Shown in pieces: positions 1-7,217 of a stretch of DNA of 63,066 nt. The notes under the pieces were generated by a model. The model saw only the letters and a list, made by a program, of their open reading frames with translations. It had not been told where the DNA came from and ran no database searches. Within the stretch, counting starts at the first letter, position 1, and the number at the start of each line of letters is the position of its first letter. Origin of the DNA: a virus; IMG/VR virus record IMGVR_UViG_3300003324_000427, positions 1 through 63,066 of that record; one strand, 5' to 3'. A program made the position numbers and the translations under genes.

Positions 1-40
1 GGTGGCTCAAGTAGTTCGTTCTAAAACATCCAGATTGTTG

Positions 41-46
41 TATAAT
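41..46 (+). promoter_or_regulatory. TATAAT -10 box, possible leaderless promoter
   Basis: TATAATAT lies 8 nt before the ATG at 55. With the usual 6-8 nt from -10 box to start site, transcription would begin at or next to the start codon. No convincing -35 box is visible 15-18 bp upstream. Confidence 0.4.
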
Positions 47-54
47 ATGTTTGT

Positions 55-351
55 ATGAATAGCAAAGATATTATACTAATAGCCAAAGGTAAAAGACGAT
101 ATCTCCATCCTAAGTTGGATATATTAGAGAATATTGAATGTAATATTTGGTATGATAGAGAATTCAAGTTTTTTTATATTGAATACGATATAATAAATAA
201 CAAATCAAACAAGTCTTTATTAACAAAAGATACTGAATTGATTTTAACTGAAATAGGAAGATACATAAAACGTAAAATGGAAGAAGAGTCTGAACGTTTA
301 GATAGGTCTTATCAAGAATCCGGAGAAGATAATGTTAGAATTTTTCACTGA
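55..351 (+). CDS. Hypothetical small protein
   Basis: I do not recognise this 98-residue protein. It has mixed charge: an N-terminal half rich in aromatic and hydrophobic residues (ECNIWYDREFKFFYIEYDI region) and a charged C-terminal tail rich in Glu and Arg. The ATG is only 8 nt downstream of a TATAAT box (41-46) and there is no Shine-Dalgarno sequence between them, so the mRNA may be leaderless. The next in-frame Met lies near residue 75, too late to be a credible start. It overlaps the following gene by 20 nt, which suggests co-transcription. Confidence 0.65.
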   Translation: MNSKDIILIAKGKRRYLHPKLDILENIECNIWYDREFKFFYIEYDIINNKSNKSLLTKDTELILTEIGRYIKRKMEEESERLDRSYQESGEDNVRIFH

Positions 352-589
352 TACCGATGAAGGTAATGTAAGTTTTGCTTTTTATGACGCCGATGGTGAC
401 TCTAAAAAAGCCATAAAACTAGTAAAAGAAACTTTGGGCTACGTATTCGAAAGTACCGAAGACGGTGACATGTTCGATGATTTGCCAGAATTTCTTTCCA
501 ATACTTTAATCCTTGGCATTGATAATATCAATGAGGATATTTTGGAACTAGCTAAAGATAAAGGGTTTGCGATTTACATAGTTCCGTAA
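332..589 (+). CDS. Hypothetical small acidic protein
   Basis: 85 residues, strongly acidic, with many Asp and Glu in the first half and middle (TDTDEGN, STEDGDMFDD). I recognise no family. The start overlaps the end of the upstream gene by 20 nt, and the AGAATCCGGAGAAG stretch before it supplies a possible GGAG ribosome binding site. The hydrophobic/acidic pattern suggests a small folded alpha/beta protein. No signal peptide or membrane segment is seen. Confidence 0.6.
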   Translation: MLEFFTDTDEGNVSFAFYDADGDSKKAIKLVKETLGYVFESTEDGDMFDDLPEFLSNTLILGIDNINEDILELAKDKGFAIYIVP

Positions 590-606
590 ACTGTTAGAAT
601 GGTTAA

Positions 607-1395
607 ATGAGCGCCGACGTACCACCAGAAAAAGTAAAGCGTAGAAAGAAGACGCACGACACAACCATATTTTCTTTTAGCCACAGCGGCTTGGAATCAA
701 TGGAATCGTGTTTACGTAAATGGTACCTCATGTACATTAAGGGATATTTCCCTAAACCTAAGCAACCGGCTACTGAATTTGGTAAACTTTGCCATAAAAT
801 AGCAGAAGAATATACTGGTACCGGAATAGCTGAGGCGAGACAGTTATTGGAGCAATATAAAGCTAATCATGAAATAACACCGGAATATGAAACTAAACTT
901 AGTTCCGCCATAAGTATCATTGTTGATTTTCATGATAAGTATTTGAGTAAAGTTGAAAAAGTGTATAAAGAAAAAGAGATTCGTATAGCACTCTCTGAGT
1001 ATATTGACTTATTGGGTAGCATTGACGTTCTTTATAAATCAGAAGAAGATGGTTGGGTGGTGGTAGATTATAAAACTAGCAAAAAGAAATCTGATTACTC
1101 AAAACAGTTAGCGTTTTACTATTTTTTGTTATTGGGTATATCAAACGCTAAACCAAAAAAATTGAAATGTCAGATAGTTTATCTAGCTTTGGACGGCCAA
1201 AAAGACTATATAGACGAATACGAATTGTCAAAAGATGAACTTGAGTTTTGTGAAATGAGAATACAGTCTGCCATTAATAGAATTATGCATTTGGGCATAG
1301 ATGACCAAGGCGCATGGCGTAAGAAAGTTGGACCATTGTGTAATTACTGTAATTTCAAAATAGTTGGATATTGTGACGGAGTTGAACATGACTGA
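607..1395 (+). CDS. Cas4/RecB-like PD-(D/E)XK nuclease with probable Fe-S cluster
   Basis: This 262-residue protein carries the hallmarks of the PD-(D/E)XK exonuclease superfamily of the RecB/Cas4/AddB type. Visible are His63 after FGKL, Asp140 in GSIDVLY, Asp154 and Lys156 in VVVDYKTS, and a following QLAFYY motif. Cys35 in the MESCLRKW motif plus three Cys near the C-terminus (LCNYC and GYC) match the four ligands of the 4Fe-4S cluster in Cas4 and AddB. In the family these enzymes degrade or trim DNA ends. In phages they usually act in recombination or host DNA breakdown; which applies here is unknown. The last 8 nt overlap the next gene (ATGACTGA). Confidence 0.85.
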   Translation: MSADVPPEKVKRRKKTHDTTIFSFSHSGLESMESCLRKWYLMYIKGYFPKPKQPATEFGKLCHKIAEEYTGTGIAEARQLLEQYKANHEITPEYETKLSSAISIIVDFHDKYLSKVEKVYKEKEIRIALSEYIDLLGSIDVLYKSEEDGWVVVDYKTSKKKSDYSKQLAFYYFLLLGISNAKPKKLKCQIVYLALDGQKDYIDEYELSKDELEFCEMRIQSAINRIMHLGIDDQGAWRKKVGPLCNYCNFKIVGYCDGVEHD

Positions 1396-1567
1396 TTCTG
1401 AGTTTGAAGACGTGAGGCCCAAGAGGAATCACACTAAGGGTAAAAACAAAGGTAATGGTGATCCATTCCTTAGAAAAAGAAAAGCTAATTATAAGAAGCA
1501 TAAACAAGATGAATACGAAGAATATGAAGAAGATTACATGGACGAAGAGGATGAGTTTTCCGAATAA
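1388..1567 (+). CDS. Hypothetical small charged protein
   Basis: 59 residues. An upstream in-frame TTG at 1364 is possible, but the ATG at 1388 forms an ATGACTGA overlap with the stop of the nuclease gene, a common coupling in this genome, so I prefer it. The N-terminal half is basic (KRNHTKGKNKGNG, KRKANYKKHK) and the C-terminal 22 residues are almost all Glu, Asp and Tyr. It looks largely disordered and may bind nucleic acid or a partner. No family is recognised. Confidence 0.6.
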   Translation: MTDSEFEDVRPKRNHTKGKNKGNGDPFLRKRKANYKKHKQDEYEEYEEDYMDEEDEFSE

Positions 1568-1577
1568 GAATATGGCG

Positions 1578-1605
1578 TTGTCAAGTCGCTAAACTGTAGT
1601 AAAAT
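1578..1605 (+). promoter_or_regulatory. Sigma70-like promoter before the 67-residue basic protein
   Basis: TTGTCA (1578-1583), a 16-bp spacer and TAAAAT (1600-1605). The -10 box sits in a palindrome, GTAGTAA-AA-TTACTAC (1596-1611), which could be an operator. The gene starts at 1652 after an AGAAAGG ribosome binding site. Confidence 0.5.
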
Positions 1606-1651
1606 TACTACGTGTTGATCATAAATCATTACTTAGAAAGGTAAAAATCAC

Positions 1652-1855
1652 ATGACAAAAAGAAATCGTACAAATTACATCGTTCGCGCTCAACTCGGAG
1701 CCGGCGCTGGTTATCTCACACGCAGAGTAAACGTTACCCGCACTAGCGGCCGTTATCGCTGGTCAAAGACTTCAAGAAACGTCGCAACTGTTCTCAGTTA
1801 TGACGCTGCTCGTCGTGCTGCTCGTCAATATGGCGGTTGCGTAGTTCCAGTTTGA
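1652..1855 (+). CDS. Hypothetical small basic protein
   Basis: 67 residues, very rich in Arg (about one in five residues), with few acidic residues and one Cys near the C-terminus. It could bind nucleic acid, but no family is recognised. It has its own promoter, a good ribosome binding site (AGAAAGG) and a strong terminator after it, so it is a single-gene transcription unit. It uses CGT/CGC for most Arg, whereas the surrounding genes mostly use AGA, which fits high expression or separate origin. Confidence 0.75.
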   Translation: MTKRNRTNYIVRAQLGAGAGYLTRRVNVTRTSGRYRWSKTSRNVATVLSYDAARRAARQYGGCVVPV

Positions 1856-1916
1856 ATTTTGATAGATTAGTTGCTACTCTCTCATAAAACTCTTTTCAAG
1901 CAAAGAGTCTATCAGC

Positions 1917-1948
1917 AAATACCCAGGATGGAAAGTCCTGGGTATTTT
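1917..1948 (+). terminator. Rho-independent terminator
   Basis: A perfect 12-bp stem (AAATACCCAGGA / TCCTGGGTATTT) with a 7-nt loop, ending in a short T run. It closes the unit of the 67-residue protein and runs directly into the next promoter. Confidence 0.85.
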
Positions 1949-1956
1949 GCTATAAT
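1948..1956 (+). promoter_or_regulatory. Extended -10 promoter TGCTATAAT
   Basis: TGC-TATAAT begins in the T run of the terminator and has no -35 match. The -10 box is itself flanked by a short inverted repeat (TGCTA / TAGCA). Expected start near 1963. Confidence 0.55.
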
Positions 1957-1960
1957 ATTA

Positions 1961-1978
1961 GCATAAGGAACCTTATGC
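1961..1978 (+). promoter_or_regulatory. Hairpin over the ribosome binding site and start codon
   Basis: GCATAAGG-AA-CCTTATGC is a perfect inverted repeat holding both the AAGG ribosome binding site and the ATG at 1975. As RNA it can form a 7-bp stem with a GAAC loop, which would restrict translation of the next gene. Confidence 0.45.
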
Positions 1979-2247
1979 AAGACGACATCGTAACAAACAC
2001 TGTTTTACTAAACGTTGTATTATTGAAATTGAAGGCTACTGAAAGAAACATATCAGTCAATTCCGCAGATATAAAAACATTCGTTGATGTTTTGCTCACC
2101 GGCTATCCTAAAAAGAACAAAAAAGCTATAATTGAAACTATTATAGCGATGGACGATTTTATTGATATGTTTACAATTGGAATACAACAAGATGTAATCA
2201 GTAAAATAAAGCCAAAAAAGAATAAGATTAGAAAAATAAGGTATTGA
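1975..2247 (+). CDS. Hypothetical small protein
   Basis: 90 residues, mostly helical in appearance, with hydrophobic stretches and a very basic tail (about 10 Lys/Arg in the last 16 residues). No family is recognised. The gene follows a terminator and its own extended -10 promoter, and its start codon lies in a short hairpin. It ends just before the large glycosyltransferase gene (1-nt gap), so the two are probably co-expressed. Confidence 0.65.
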   Translation: MQDDIVTNTVLLNVVLLKLKATERNISVNSADIKTFVDVLLTGYPKKNKKAIIETIIAMDDFIDMFTIGIQQDVISKIKPKKNKIRKIRY

Positions 2248-2248
2248 T

Positions 2249-4582
2249 ATGTCCGATTTTATTGTGTTAACTCCTGAGAAAGACGCTAAAGTTCCAACAA
2301 GAAAAAAGTTTTGCTATTGGACAGTAGCCGACGGCAAATACGCAAAAATGATAGAAACTACTATAGCTTCCGCTAGAGCGGTAGGCGTAAAAGAAGATTT
2401 CCATGTTTGGACTGATCAAAAAATTGAAGGTGCTATAACACATGATTGCGGAAATTTCGATAAGCATCTCTACATTTTCAAGTTTAAGTTCCTCAAAGAA
2501 CATGTACAGAAGCTAGATTATGACTATTTCATATTTTTAGATGCTGACAATTTATTTGTTAGGAATCCAGGTGATATACTTTCAGTAATGGGCGATTCTC
2601 CTGTTTTCGCATGTATGGAAAATGACTGCGATCCAAACAAAGTAAAAAGAAGAGAATGGTGGGGCTGTAAGATTGAGTTCTGGAGCGAACTGCTAAGAAT
2701 GTATGGCGTTAAGACGCCTAAAATTTACAATACTAATGCTGGTTTTTGGATAGTCAAAAAAGACTACGTAGATAAGTTCTATGAATTAGGAATGAAGTTC
2801 TGGAGTGAATGTCATGCTACTTATGGCCTTCTTCAGTTTACCGAAGAACCGGCTTTAGCGTATGTAGCGCACACTCTTGCCGCTGACTATCAAGATAAGC
2901 ACACGCTTGATAAAACAAGTCATATATGGGCTTCTGACTGGACTGGTAATTTCAAGAACGCATTACCAACTGGCGCACCATGGGAATTTGAAGATTACAT
3001 GTCTGGTGAAAAGAAAGTTGTCAATCCAGCTATTGTACACGTTATGAGAAGCGACGACCTCATGGTCGCCGAAACAGATAAAAGAAGAGCACGTGCTTCC
3101 GCTTCACCAATAGACATTTCTAAGGGATTCTGGATGGGCCACCAAATGCTTGGTGACGTAATTGGTTTCTGCGCTGCTGCTCATATCCTCCATAAGAAAA
3201 CTGGTCAGATAATAAAGATTCATTTCCCTCAAGAAGAACGTAGAGGCATCACTAGTTATTTCACTGGTATTAGATGGGTTAAAAAAGAAGAGATACCTCA
3301 AGCTGTAAATTGCGGTATGGACCCAACACCAGAACAATGGCCAACCATGAACGGTGTAAAGAGATTCTATAGATTTATGGACCCGGCGATGAAGCCAACT
3401 ATATCGTTTGATGTTCATATGAATATCGAAAAGTATGCTGCGCCAAAAGAAAAACTTATAGGTATAGTTGCGCATTCCGTCACGCAAGGCAGCATACCTA
3501 CTAGTGTCGTTACTCAAATGTGTAAAGACGCTCTTGAAAAATTCCCAGGATACAAGTTGGTGTTATTAGGGGAAAAGAAGAACACGTTTACTTTCCCTAA
3601 TGATATTGCGATTGAAGATAGAAGAGACGAAGCTGCAGATTATGATTCACTAGTTGAACAAATAAGAAATCTTGCTTTGTTGTTATGTCCTCAAACTGGT
3701 CCATGTTTTATTGCCGCCGGACTTCGTGTCCCTATGTGGGTTTATAGAAGCAAAGAAGTACATTGGGATTATGTGTTGAACTACGACACGCATAAAGTTC
3801 AAAAGTGGTACGACAGGGAACAAGAGAAAACATTTAGGGATTATAGTAATTTTTTACTTGGGTGCTCAGGTATTGGCGATATGACGTGCGCGTTGAACGC
3901 CTTGGAAAGTATCGGAATTGAAAACAATAAAGATGTCTATGTTTACGTAGATAAAACAAAAATAGAAAAGCTCTACAACTTACATAGTCTTTTCTCGTTG
4001 AATAGAGTGAAGATAACTACAGAAATGCCAGAAAAGAATATCACTATGGGCGCTAATGCTCACGGCATGGACTGTTCTTGGGTATATGATTGGCCAGCAG
4101 CATGGGGAGTCACGAAGCGACTTGGTGATAACTACATGATGAAGCCAAAACATTTTTCTTGGAGAGGTAGGAAAGGAACCGTTGGAGTTTCCTTTACTGT
4201 AAATTTCGCAAGACATAAGAATCCATCTACAGAATATAAGTCCAGCATTGTACGTAGTTTGATAAAAGATGGTTACAAAGTTGTGTATTTCGGTGCTATA
4301 GATACCCATGATACGGAAAGTCTATGGCAGAGAGAGTTTGGCAAAAATATACAGTATGCCCCGAAGGACCTATTCCAGACTGCGGATATGTTGTGTAATT
4401 GTGAACATTTCATAGGTGCGGATAGCGGTATGGCGTGGCTGAGTGTGTTTTTCAAAGTTCCTACAACTGTCGTATTAGGAAGGACTTACGGCAACGAACT
4501 CCCTAAGACTTTCACTAAGATAAAGCACTGTAAGATGTTATGGGAAGATGAAGTTGAAGCGGTAATCAAGAAACAAATTTAA
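2249..4582 (+). CDS. Three-domain glycosyltransferase (GT-A plus two GT9-like modules)
   Basis: 777 residues. Residues 1-285 look like a GT-A fold: a DxD motif Asp98-Ala-Asp100 (FLDADNLFV) after hydrophobic strands, then an acceptor region NTNAGFWIV. Residues about 292-520 look like a heptosyltransferase (GT9) module with GFWMGHQMLGDVIG and CPQTGPCFIAAGLRVP. Residues about 535-777 look like a second one, with GCSGIGDMTCALNALESIG and FIGADSGMAWLSVFFKVP, close to the GT9 GxDSGxxHxA pattern. Such enzymes move sugars from nucleotide donors. The target could be DNA bases, virion proteins or host surface glycans; the sequence does not decide. The fusion of three catalytic folds is unusual. A fucosyltransferase-like gene lies just downstream (5438-6469). 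Confidence 0.85.
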   Translation: MSDFIVLTPEKDAKVPTRKKFCYWTVADGKYAKMIETTIASARAVGVKEDFHVWTDQKIEGAITHDCGNFDKHLYIFKFKFLKEHVQKLDYDYFIFLDADNLFVRNPGDILSVMGDSPVFACMENDCDPNKVKRREWWGCKIEFWSELLRMYGVKTPKIYNTNAGFWIVKKDYVDKFYELGMKFWSECHATYGLLQFTEEPALAYVAHTLAADYQDKHTLDKTSHIWASDWTGNFKNALPTGAPWEFEDYMSGEKKVVNPAIVHVMRSDDLMVAETDKRRARASASPIDISKGFWMGHQMLGDVIGFCAAAHILHKKTGQIIKIHFPQEERRGITSYFTGIRWVKKEEIPQAVNCGMDPTPEQWPTMNGVKRFYRFMDPAMKPTISFDVHMNIEKYAAPKEKLIGIVAHSVTQGSIPTSVVTQMCKDALEKFPGYKLVLLGEKKNTFTFPNDIAIEDRRDEAADYDSLVEQIRNLALLLCPQTGPCFIAAGLRVPMWVYRSKEVHWDYVLNYDTHKVQKWYDREQEKTFRDYSNFLLGCSGIGDMTCALNALESIGIENNKDVYVYVDKTKIEKLYNLHSLFSLNRVKITTEMPEKNITMGANAHGMDCSWVYDWPAAWGVTKRLGDNYMMKPKHFSWRGRKGTVGVSFTVNFARHKNPSTEYKSSIVRSLIKDGYKVVYFGAIDTHDTESLWQREFGKNIQYAPKDLFQTADMLCNCEHFIGADSGMAWLSVFFKVPTTVVLGRTYGNELPKTFTKIKHCKMLWEDEVEAVIKKQI

Positions 4583-4583
4583 C

Positions 4584-4610
4584 TTGCCAAAATTTATATT
4601 TTGGTATACT
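4584..4610 (+). promoter_or_regulatory. Promoter TTGCCA-15-TATACT with extended -10
   Basis: TTGCCA (4584-4589), 15-bp spacer, TATACT (4605-4610) preceded by TGG. The spacer includes a 7-bp inverted repeat (CCAAAAT-TTAT-ATTTTGG) that could end transcription of the glycosyltransferase gene. The HNH gene follows with an AAAAGGAG ribosome binding site. Confidence 0.6.
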
Positions 4611-4635
4611 TCCAGCATACCTAAAAGGAGATACC

Positions 4636-5169
4636 ATGCGTACTATGGTACTTAATCAATCAATGGAATTCTTGGGCATAGTGCCTTGGTTCGATGCTTT
4701 TACTCTTGTATTGACCAATAAGGCTCACACCATTGGTAGCTACAACAAGAAGGTACGTTCTGCTTATGCGGAATGGGATATGCCTGCCGTAATCGTTACC
4801 AATGACTACAAGAACACTAAGAAGCGTCCACGCGCTTTTGCTGCTAGCACTCGTAACGTATTGATACGTGATAACTTCACTTGTCAATACTGCGGTTGTA
4901 AGTTGACTCTCAAGACTGGTACTAAGGATCACGTTCATCCTGCCGCTCAAGGTGGTAAGACTATTATGACTAACCTCGTAGCAGCTTGTAAGCCATGTAA
5001 CGGTAAGAAGGATAACCGTACTCCTGCTCAATCTGGCATGCACCCAGCTAACCCAGCTAGAGAAATGACTGATGAAGAAAAGCTTCGTTCTGTCATGAAG
5101 ACTTTCCAGTCCAGGGAAAGAAATGTATGGTTAGATGTTCTTAAGGAGCACAATATAACTCTATGGTAA
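4636..5169 (+). CDS. HNH endonuclease
   Basis: 177 residues. The C-terminal half has the zinc-HNH layout: Cys83-x2-Cys86, Asp98-His99 with His101, and Cys118-x2-Cys121-Asn122 (KPCNGKK). The N-terminal 75 residues match the extension common in free-standing phage and bacterial HNH proteins. HNH proteins cut DNA; this one may be a homing-type endonuclease or act in packaging or DNA processing. It has its own promoter and a strong ribosome binding site. Codon choice (CGT rather than AGA for most Arg) differs from its neighbours. The stop overlaps the start of the next gene. Confidence 0.9.
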   Translation: MRTMVLNQSMEFLGIVPWFDAFTLVLTNKAHTIGSYNKKVRSAYAEWDMPAVIVTNDYKNTKKRPRAFAASTRNVLIRDNFTCQYCGCKLTLKTGTKDHVHPAAQGGKTIMTNLVAACKPCNGKKDNRTPAQSGMHPANPAREMTDEEKLRSVMKTFQSRERNVWLDVLKEHNITLW

Positions 5170-5420
5170 AACTCATACCTGTAAAATTGGTAGGGTTGAA
5201 CGAAAGAGCCAATAAAATTATTGACTTCTATGGCAATAATTTGCTTCTAAGAGAATACGACACATATGGTAGGCCCCTCAACATGTTTGAGGGTGAGCCT
5301 GCCATATTTTGTTGTTCCGCTGATATGTTCTGGAATGGGTGGTTTGTTCTTGATAAAGACGTTCGGTTTGTTGAAGAAGTCAATAATGTGAAGAAAAGCG
5401 TGGAAGGGTCAGAAAAGTAA
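5163..5420 (+). CDS. Hypothetical small protein
   Basis: 85 residues. The ATG lies within the last codons of the HNH gene (CTATGGTAA), so it is translationally coupled. It contains a CCSADMFWNGWFVLD stretch rich in aromatic residues and Cys. No family is recognised. Overlap with HNH hints at a shared role but proves none. Confidence 0.6.
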   Translation: MVKLIPVKLVGLNERANKIIDFYGNNLLLREYDTYGRPLNMFEGEPAIFCCSADMFWNGWFVLDKDVRFVEEVNNVKKSVEGSEK

Positions 5421-5438
5421 CTATAATAAATATAGTTA
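5418..5438 (+). promoter_or_regulatory. Hairpin directly before the start codon of the 5438 gene
   Basis: TAACTATA-ATAAA-TATAGTTA, a perfect 8-bp stem with a 5-nt loop that ends at the A of the ATG. No ribosome binding site lies between stem and ATG. A GAAGGG at about 5402-5407 would come within about 10 nt of the ATG if the hairpin folds. The same stretch contains TATAAT, so a promoter is an alternative reading. Confidence 0.45.
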
Positions 5439-6469
5439 TGAGAATCAAACGCGCACATTGGGGATTGGGCGACACGTACATTGATGTTACGTCAAAGTTG
5501 TTGGAAGAATTGTCTAAATCGCCATCCGTCAAAGCGTGTAACGAATTATTCACCGACCCTTTGCCTGGTAACTATAAGCAGCTAACAGTACACATAGATG
5601 ATAAAGTGTACACTGTGTTTGAGACATCTTTCTTCTGTCTTGATAAAATCACTAAGATAAAAGAGAAAATTGGATACTACTCAGTAAAAGAACAAGAAGT
5701 TTACGATTATCTATCTAAGTTAGATAACAATACTGATTATTTTGAAGAGCATATTGTCATGACCGTAATAAATCATACGGATAAAACAGGAATAGTAATA
5801 TCGAAACCAGATACTTATGCCGGTTTTTACTGCTTCGTCGCATATTACTACAAGAAGATAAACGATATTGTCAATGTCTACGGATATAAACTGGATAGAC
5901 TCTTTAGTAAAGATGGTTTTACTGTTTATAAAGACACGCCGGAAGATGATTTGTACAAAATAATTTTTTCAAGAAACGAGAATAGCCGTAATTTATATTT
6001 GAAACATTTCTCTCCATCACCAGGAGTTCTTAAGAGAATAGAAGAACTGAAACAGAAATACAACATAAACTGTGAGAATTCTATAGGTGTCTATTACAGA
6101 GGTACGGATAAAATACGAGAAATAAAATTGCCTGATGTTGAGCGTTATTATTCTGTTATAGATTCTAAAGATGCTTCCCTAAAAATATTTTTACAAACCG
6201 ATCAACAGCAAATATTGGATCAATTCTTACAGAGATACGGCAACAGGGTAATATACTTTACCGAATTACCGTTTTCCTCTACTCAGAAAAGCACATATCA
6301 TTCTCAGAAAGAAGATAGGGTGAAAAACGCCATAGAATTCAACGCATCATTGAATATTATAGCTAAATGTAAGTATATGCTTATGACAGATGGTTCTAAT
6401 GTATCCGGATATTTGTGGAATATTCGTGATAAGGATTTACGTACAAAGGATACTTTTTCTATCAAATAA
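5438..6469 (+). CDS. Fucosyltransferase-like (GT-B) protein
   Basis: 343 residues. The C-terminal half has a VYYRGTDKIRE motif (Arg221, Asp224) followed by a strand and FLQTDQQQILDQF. This matches the GDP-fucose binding region of NodZ/FUT8-type and GT11-type fucosyltransferases, where a HxRxxD motif is followed by a TD strand. The C-terminal LMTDGSNVSGYLW fits the usual late SN(V/L) motif. The N-terminal 190 residues are divergent. It is probably an enzyme that adds fucose or a related sugar to a glycan. Its position after the three-domain glycosyltransferase suggests a shared glycan pathway. Confidence 0.65.
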   Translation: MRIKRAHWGLGDTYIDVTSKLLEELSKSPSVKACNELFTDPLPGNYKQLTVHIDDKVYTVFETSFFCLDKITKIKEKIGYYSVKEQEVYDYLSKLDNNTDYFEEHIVMTVINHTDKTGIVISKPDTYAGFYCFVAYYYKKINDIVNVYGYKLDRLFSKDGFTVYKDTPEDDLYKIIFSRNENSRNLYLKHFSPSPGVLKRIEELKQKYNINCENSIGVYYRGTDKIREIKLPDVERYYSVIDSKDASLKIFLQTDQQQILDQFLQRYGNRVIYFTELPFSSTQKSTYHSQKEDRVKNAIEFNASLNIIAKCKYMLMTDGSNVSGYLWNIRDKDLRTKDTFSIK

Positions 6470-6472
6470 TTG

Positions 6473-6481
6473 TGCTATAAT
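6473..6481 (+). promoter_or_regulatory. Extended -10 promoter TGCTATAAT
   Basis: TGC-TATAAT right after the stop of the fucosyltransferase-like gene, 21 nt before the ATG at 6503, with an AGAAAGGG ribosome binding site between. No -35 match. It has the same TGCTATAAT form as the box at 1948. Confidence 0.6.
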
Positions 6482-6502
6482 GGTGGTTAGAAAGGGATTC
6501 GT

Positions 6503-6811
6503 ATGCTTGAAATTCTTCTTGGCATTATAGTATTCTTGTTGATGTCTATAGGTACTTCACACCTATGGAGTCATTCTGATATATTTTCATATGTCAGAAA
6601 TCTCATTGCGCTAAACTTTCATCCTTTTTTCTCAAGGTTGTTTCTATGCCCTGAGTGCTCTGCTTTTTGGATAGGCGTAGCAATCTCATTCTGTTTCAAT
6701 CCGCTTGCCGGCGTTCTAATATACAAAGTATATTGGTTGTCGCATATATTCTGTGGGATAATAACCTATCTCTTCGCAAGCCCATTATATAAGAAATCTG
6801 TATTGGAGTAA
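6503..6811 (+). CDS. DUF1360-like membrane protein
   Basis: 102 residues with an N-terminal hydrophobic segment (residues 3-18), a central CPECSAFWIG motif (Cys49, Cys52, Phe55-Trp56) and two further hydrophobic segments (about 57-75 and 78-95). The CPxC-xx-FW-G signature beside membrane segments matches the DUF1360 family of small phage and bacterial membrane proteins, whose function is unknown. The protein should sit in the host inner membrane. Confidence 0.7.
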   Translation: MLEILLGIIVFLLMSIGTSHLWSHSDIFSYVRNLIALNFHPFFSRLFLCPECSAFWIGVAISFCFNPLAGVLIYKVYWLSHIFCGIITYLFASPLYKKSVLE

Positions 6812-6813
6812 GC

Positions 6814-7209
6814 ATGTATCCTGTTGATTACTACGTAAAGCTCATTAGAAGTGAAAAAGCATACGCTGAATTGCTGATGAAGCAATGTGAGCCTATTGCT
6901 GCAGATATAGTCACGTTCCAGGCTAATCCAAATTGCTCATGTAAGAAAAAGATAATAGATTACATAAATAGCAATAAGGAACTCGTAAAGCAAGTTTATA
7001 CACAATTTGTATCCGAAAATCCAAATTTTGTACCGGAAAAGCCAGAAGAAAATATAGCTGGAAAAGTTATAGAAATTGAAGCTGATCCAATAAAGTACCA
7101 AAAGCTAATAGAACATCTCAAACAAAACAATCAAGTTTACAAGGGATTGACTATTATGGATGTCGTTAAGGAACAAGAGAAGGTTGTATGGCTTGTTTTC
7201 TTCTATTGA
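6814..7209 (+). CDS. Hypothetical protein
   Basis: 131 residues. There is a Cys pair plus Lys run (NCSCKKK) near residue 42, and a C-terminal alpha/beta region with LTIMDVVKEQEKVVWLVFFY. No family is recognised. It sits 2 nt after the DUF1360-like gene and 8 nt before the spike gene, so it is probably transcribed with the virion block. Confidence 0.6.
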   Translation: MYPVDYYVKLIRSEKAYAELLMKQCEPIAADIVTFQANPNCSCKKKIIDYINSNKELVKQVYTQFVSENPNFVPEKPEENIAGKVIEIEADPIKYQKLIEHLKQNNQVYKGLTIMDVVKEQEKVVWLVFFY

Positions 7210-7217
7210 GGTAAAAC

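Noticed and set aside
3104-3517. 137-residue open frame on the minus strand
   Set aside because: It lies wholly within the GT9-like part of the glycosyltransferase and has no family signal or ribosome binding site.
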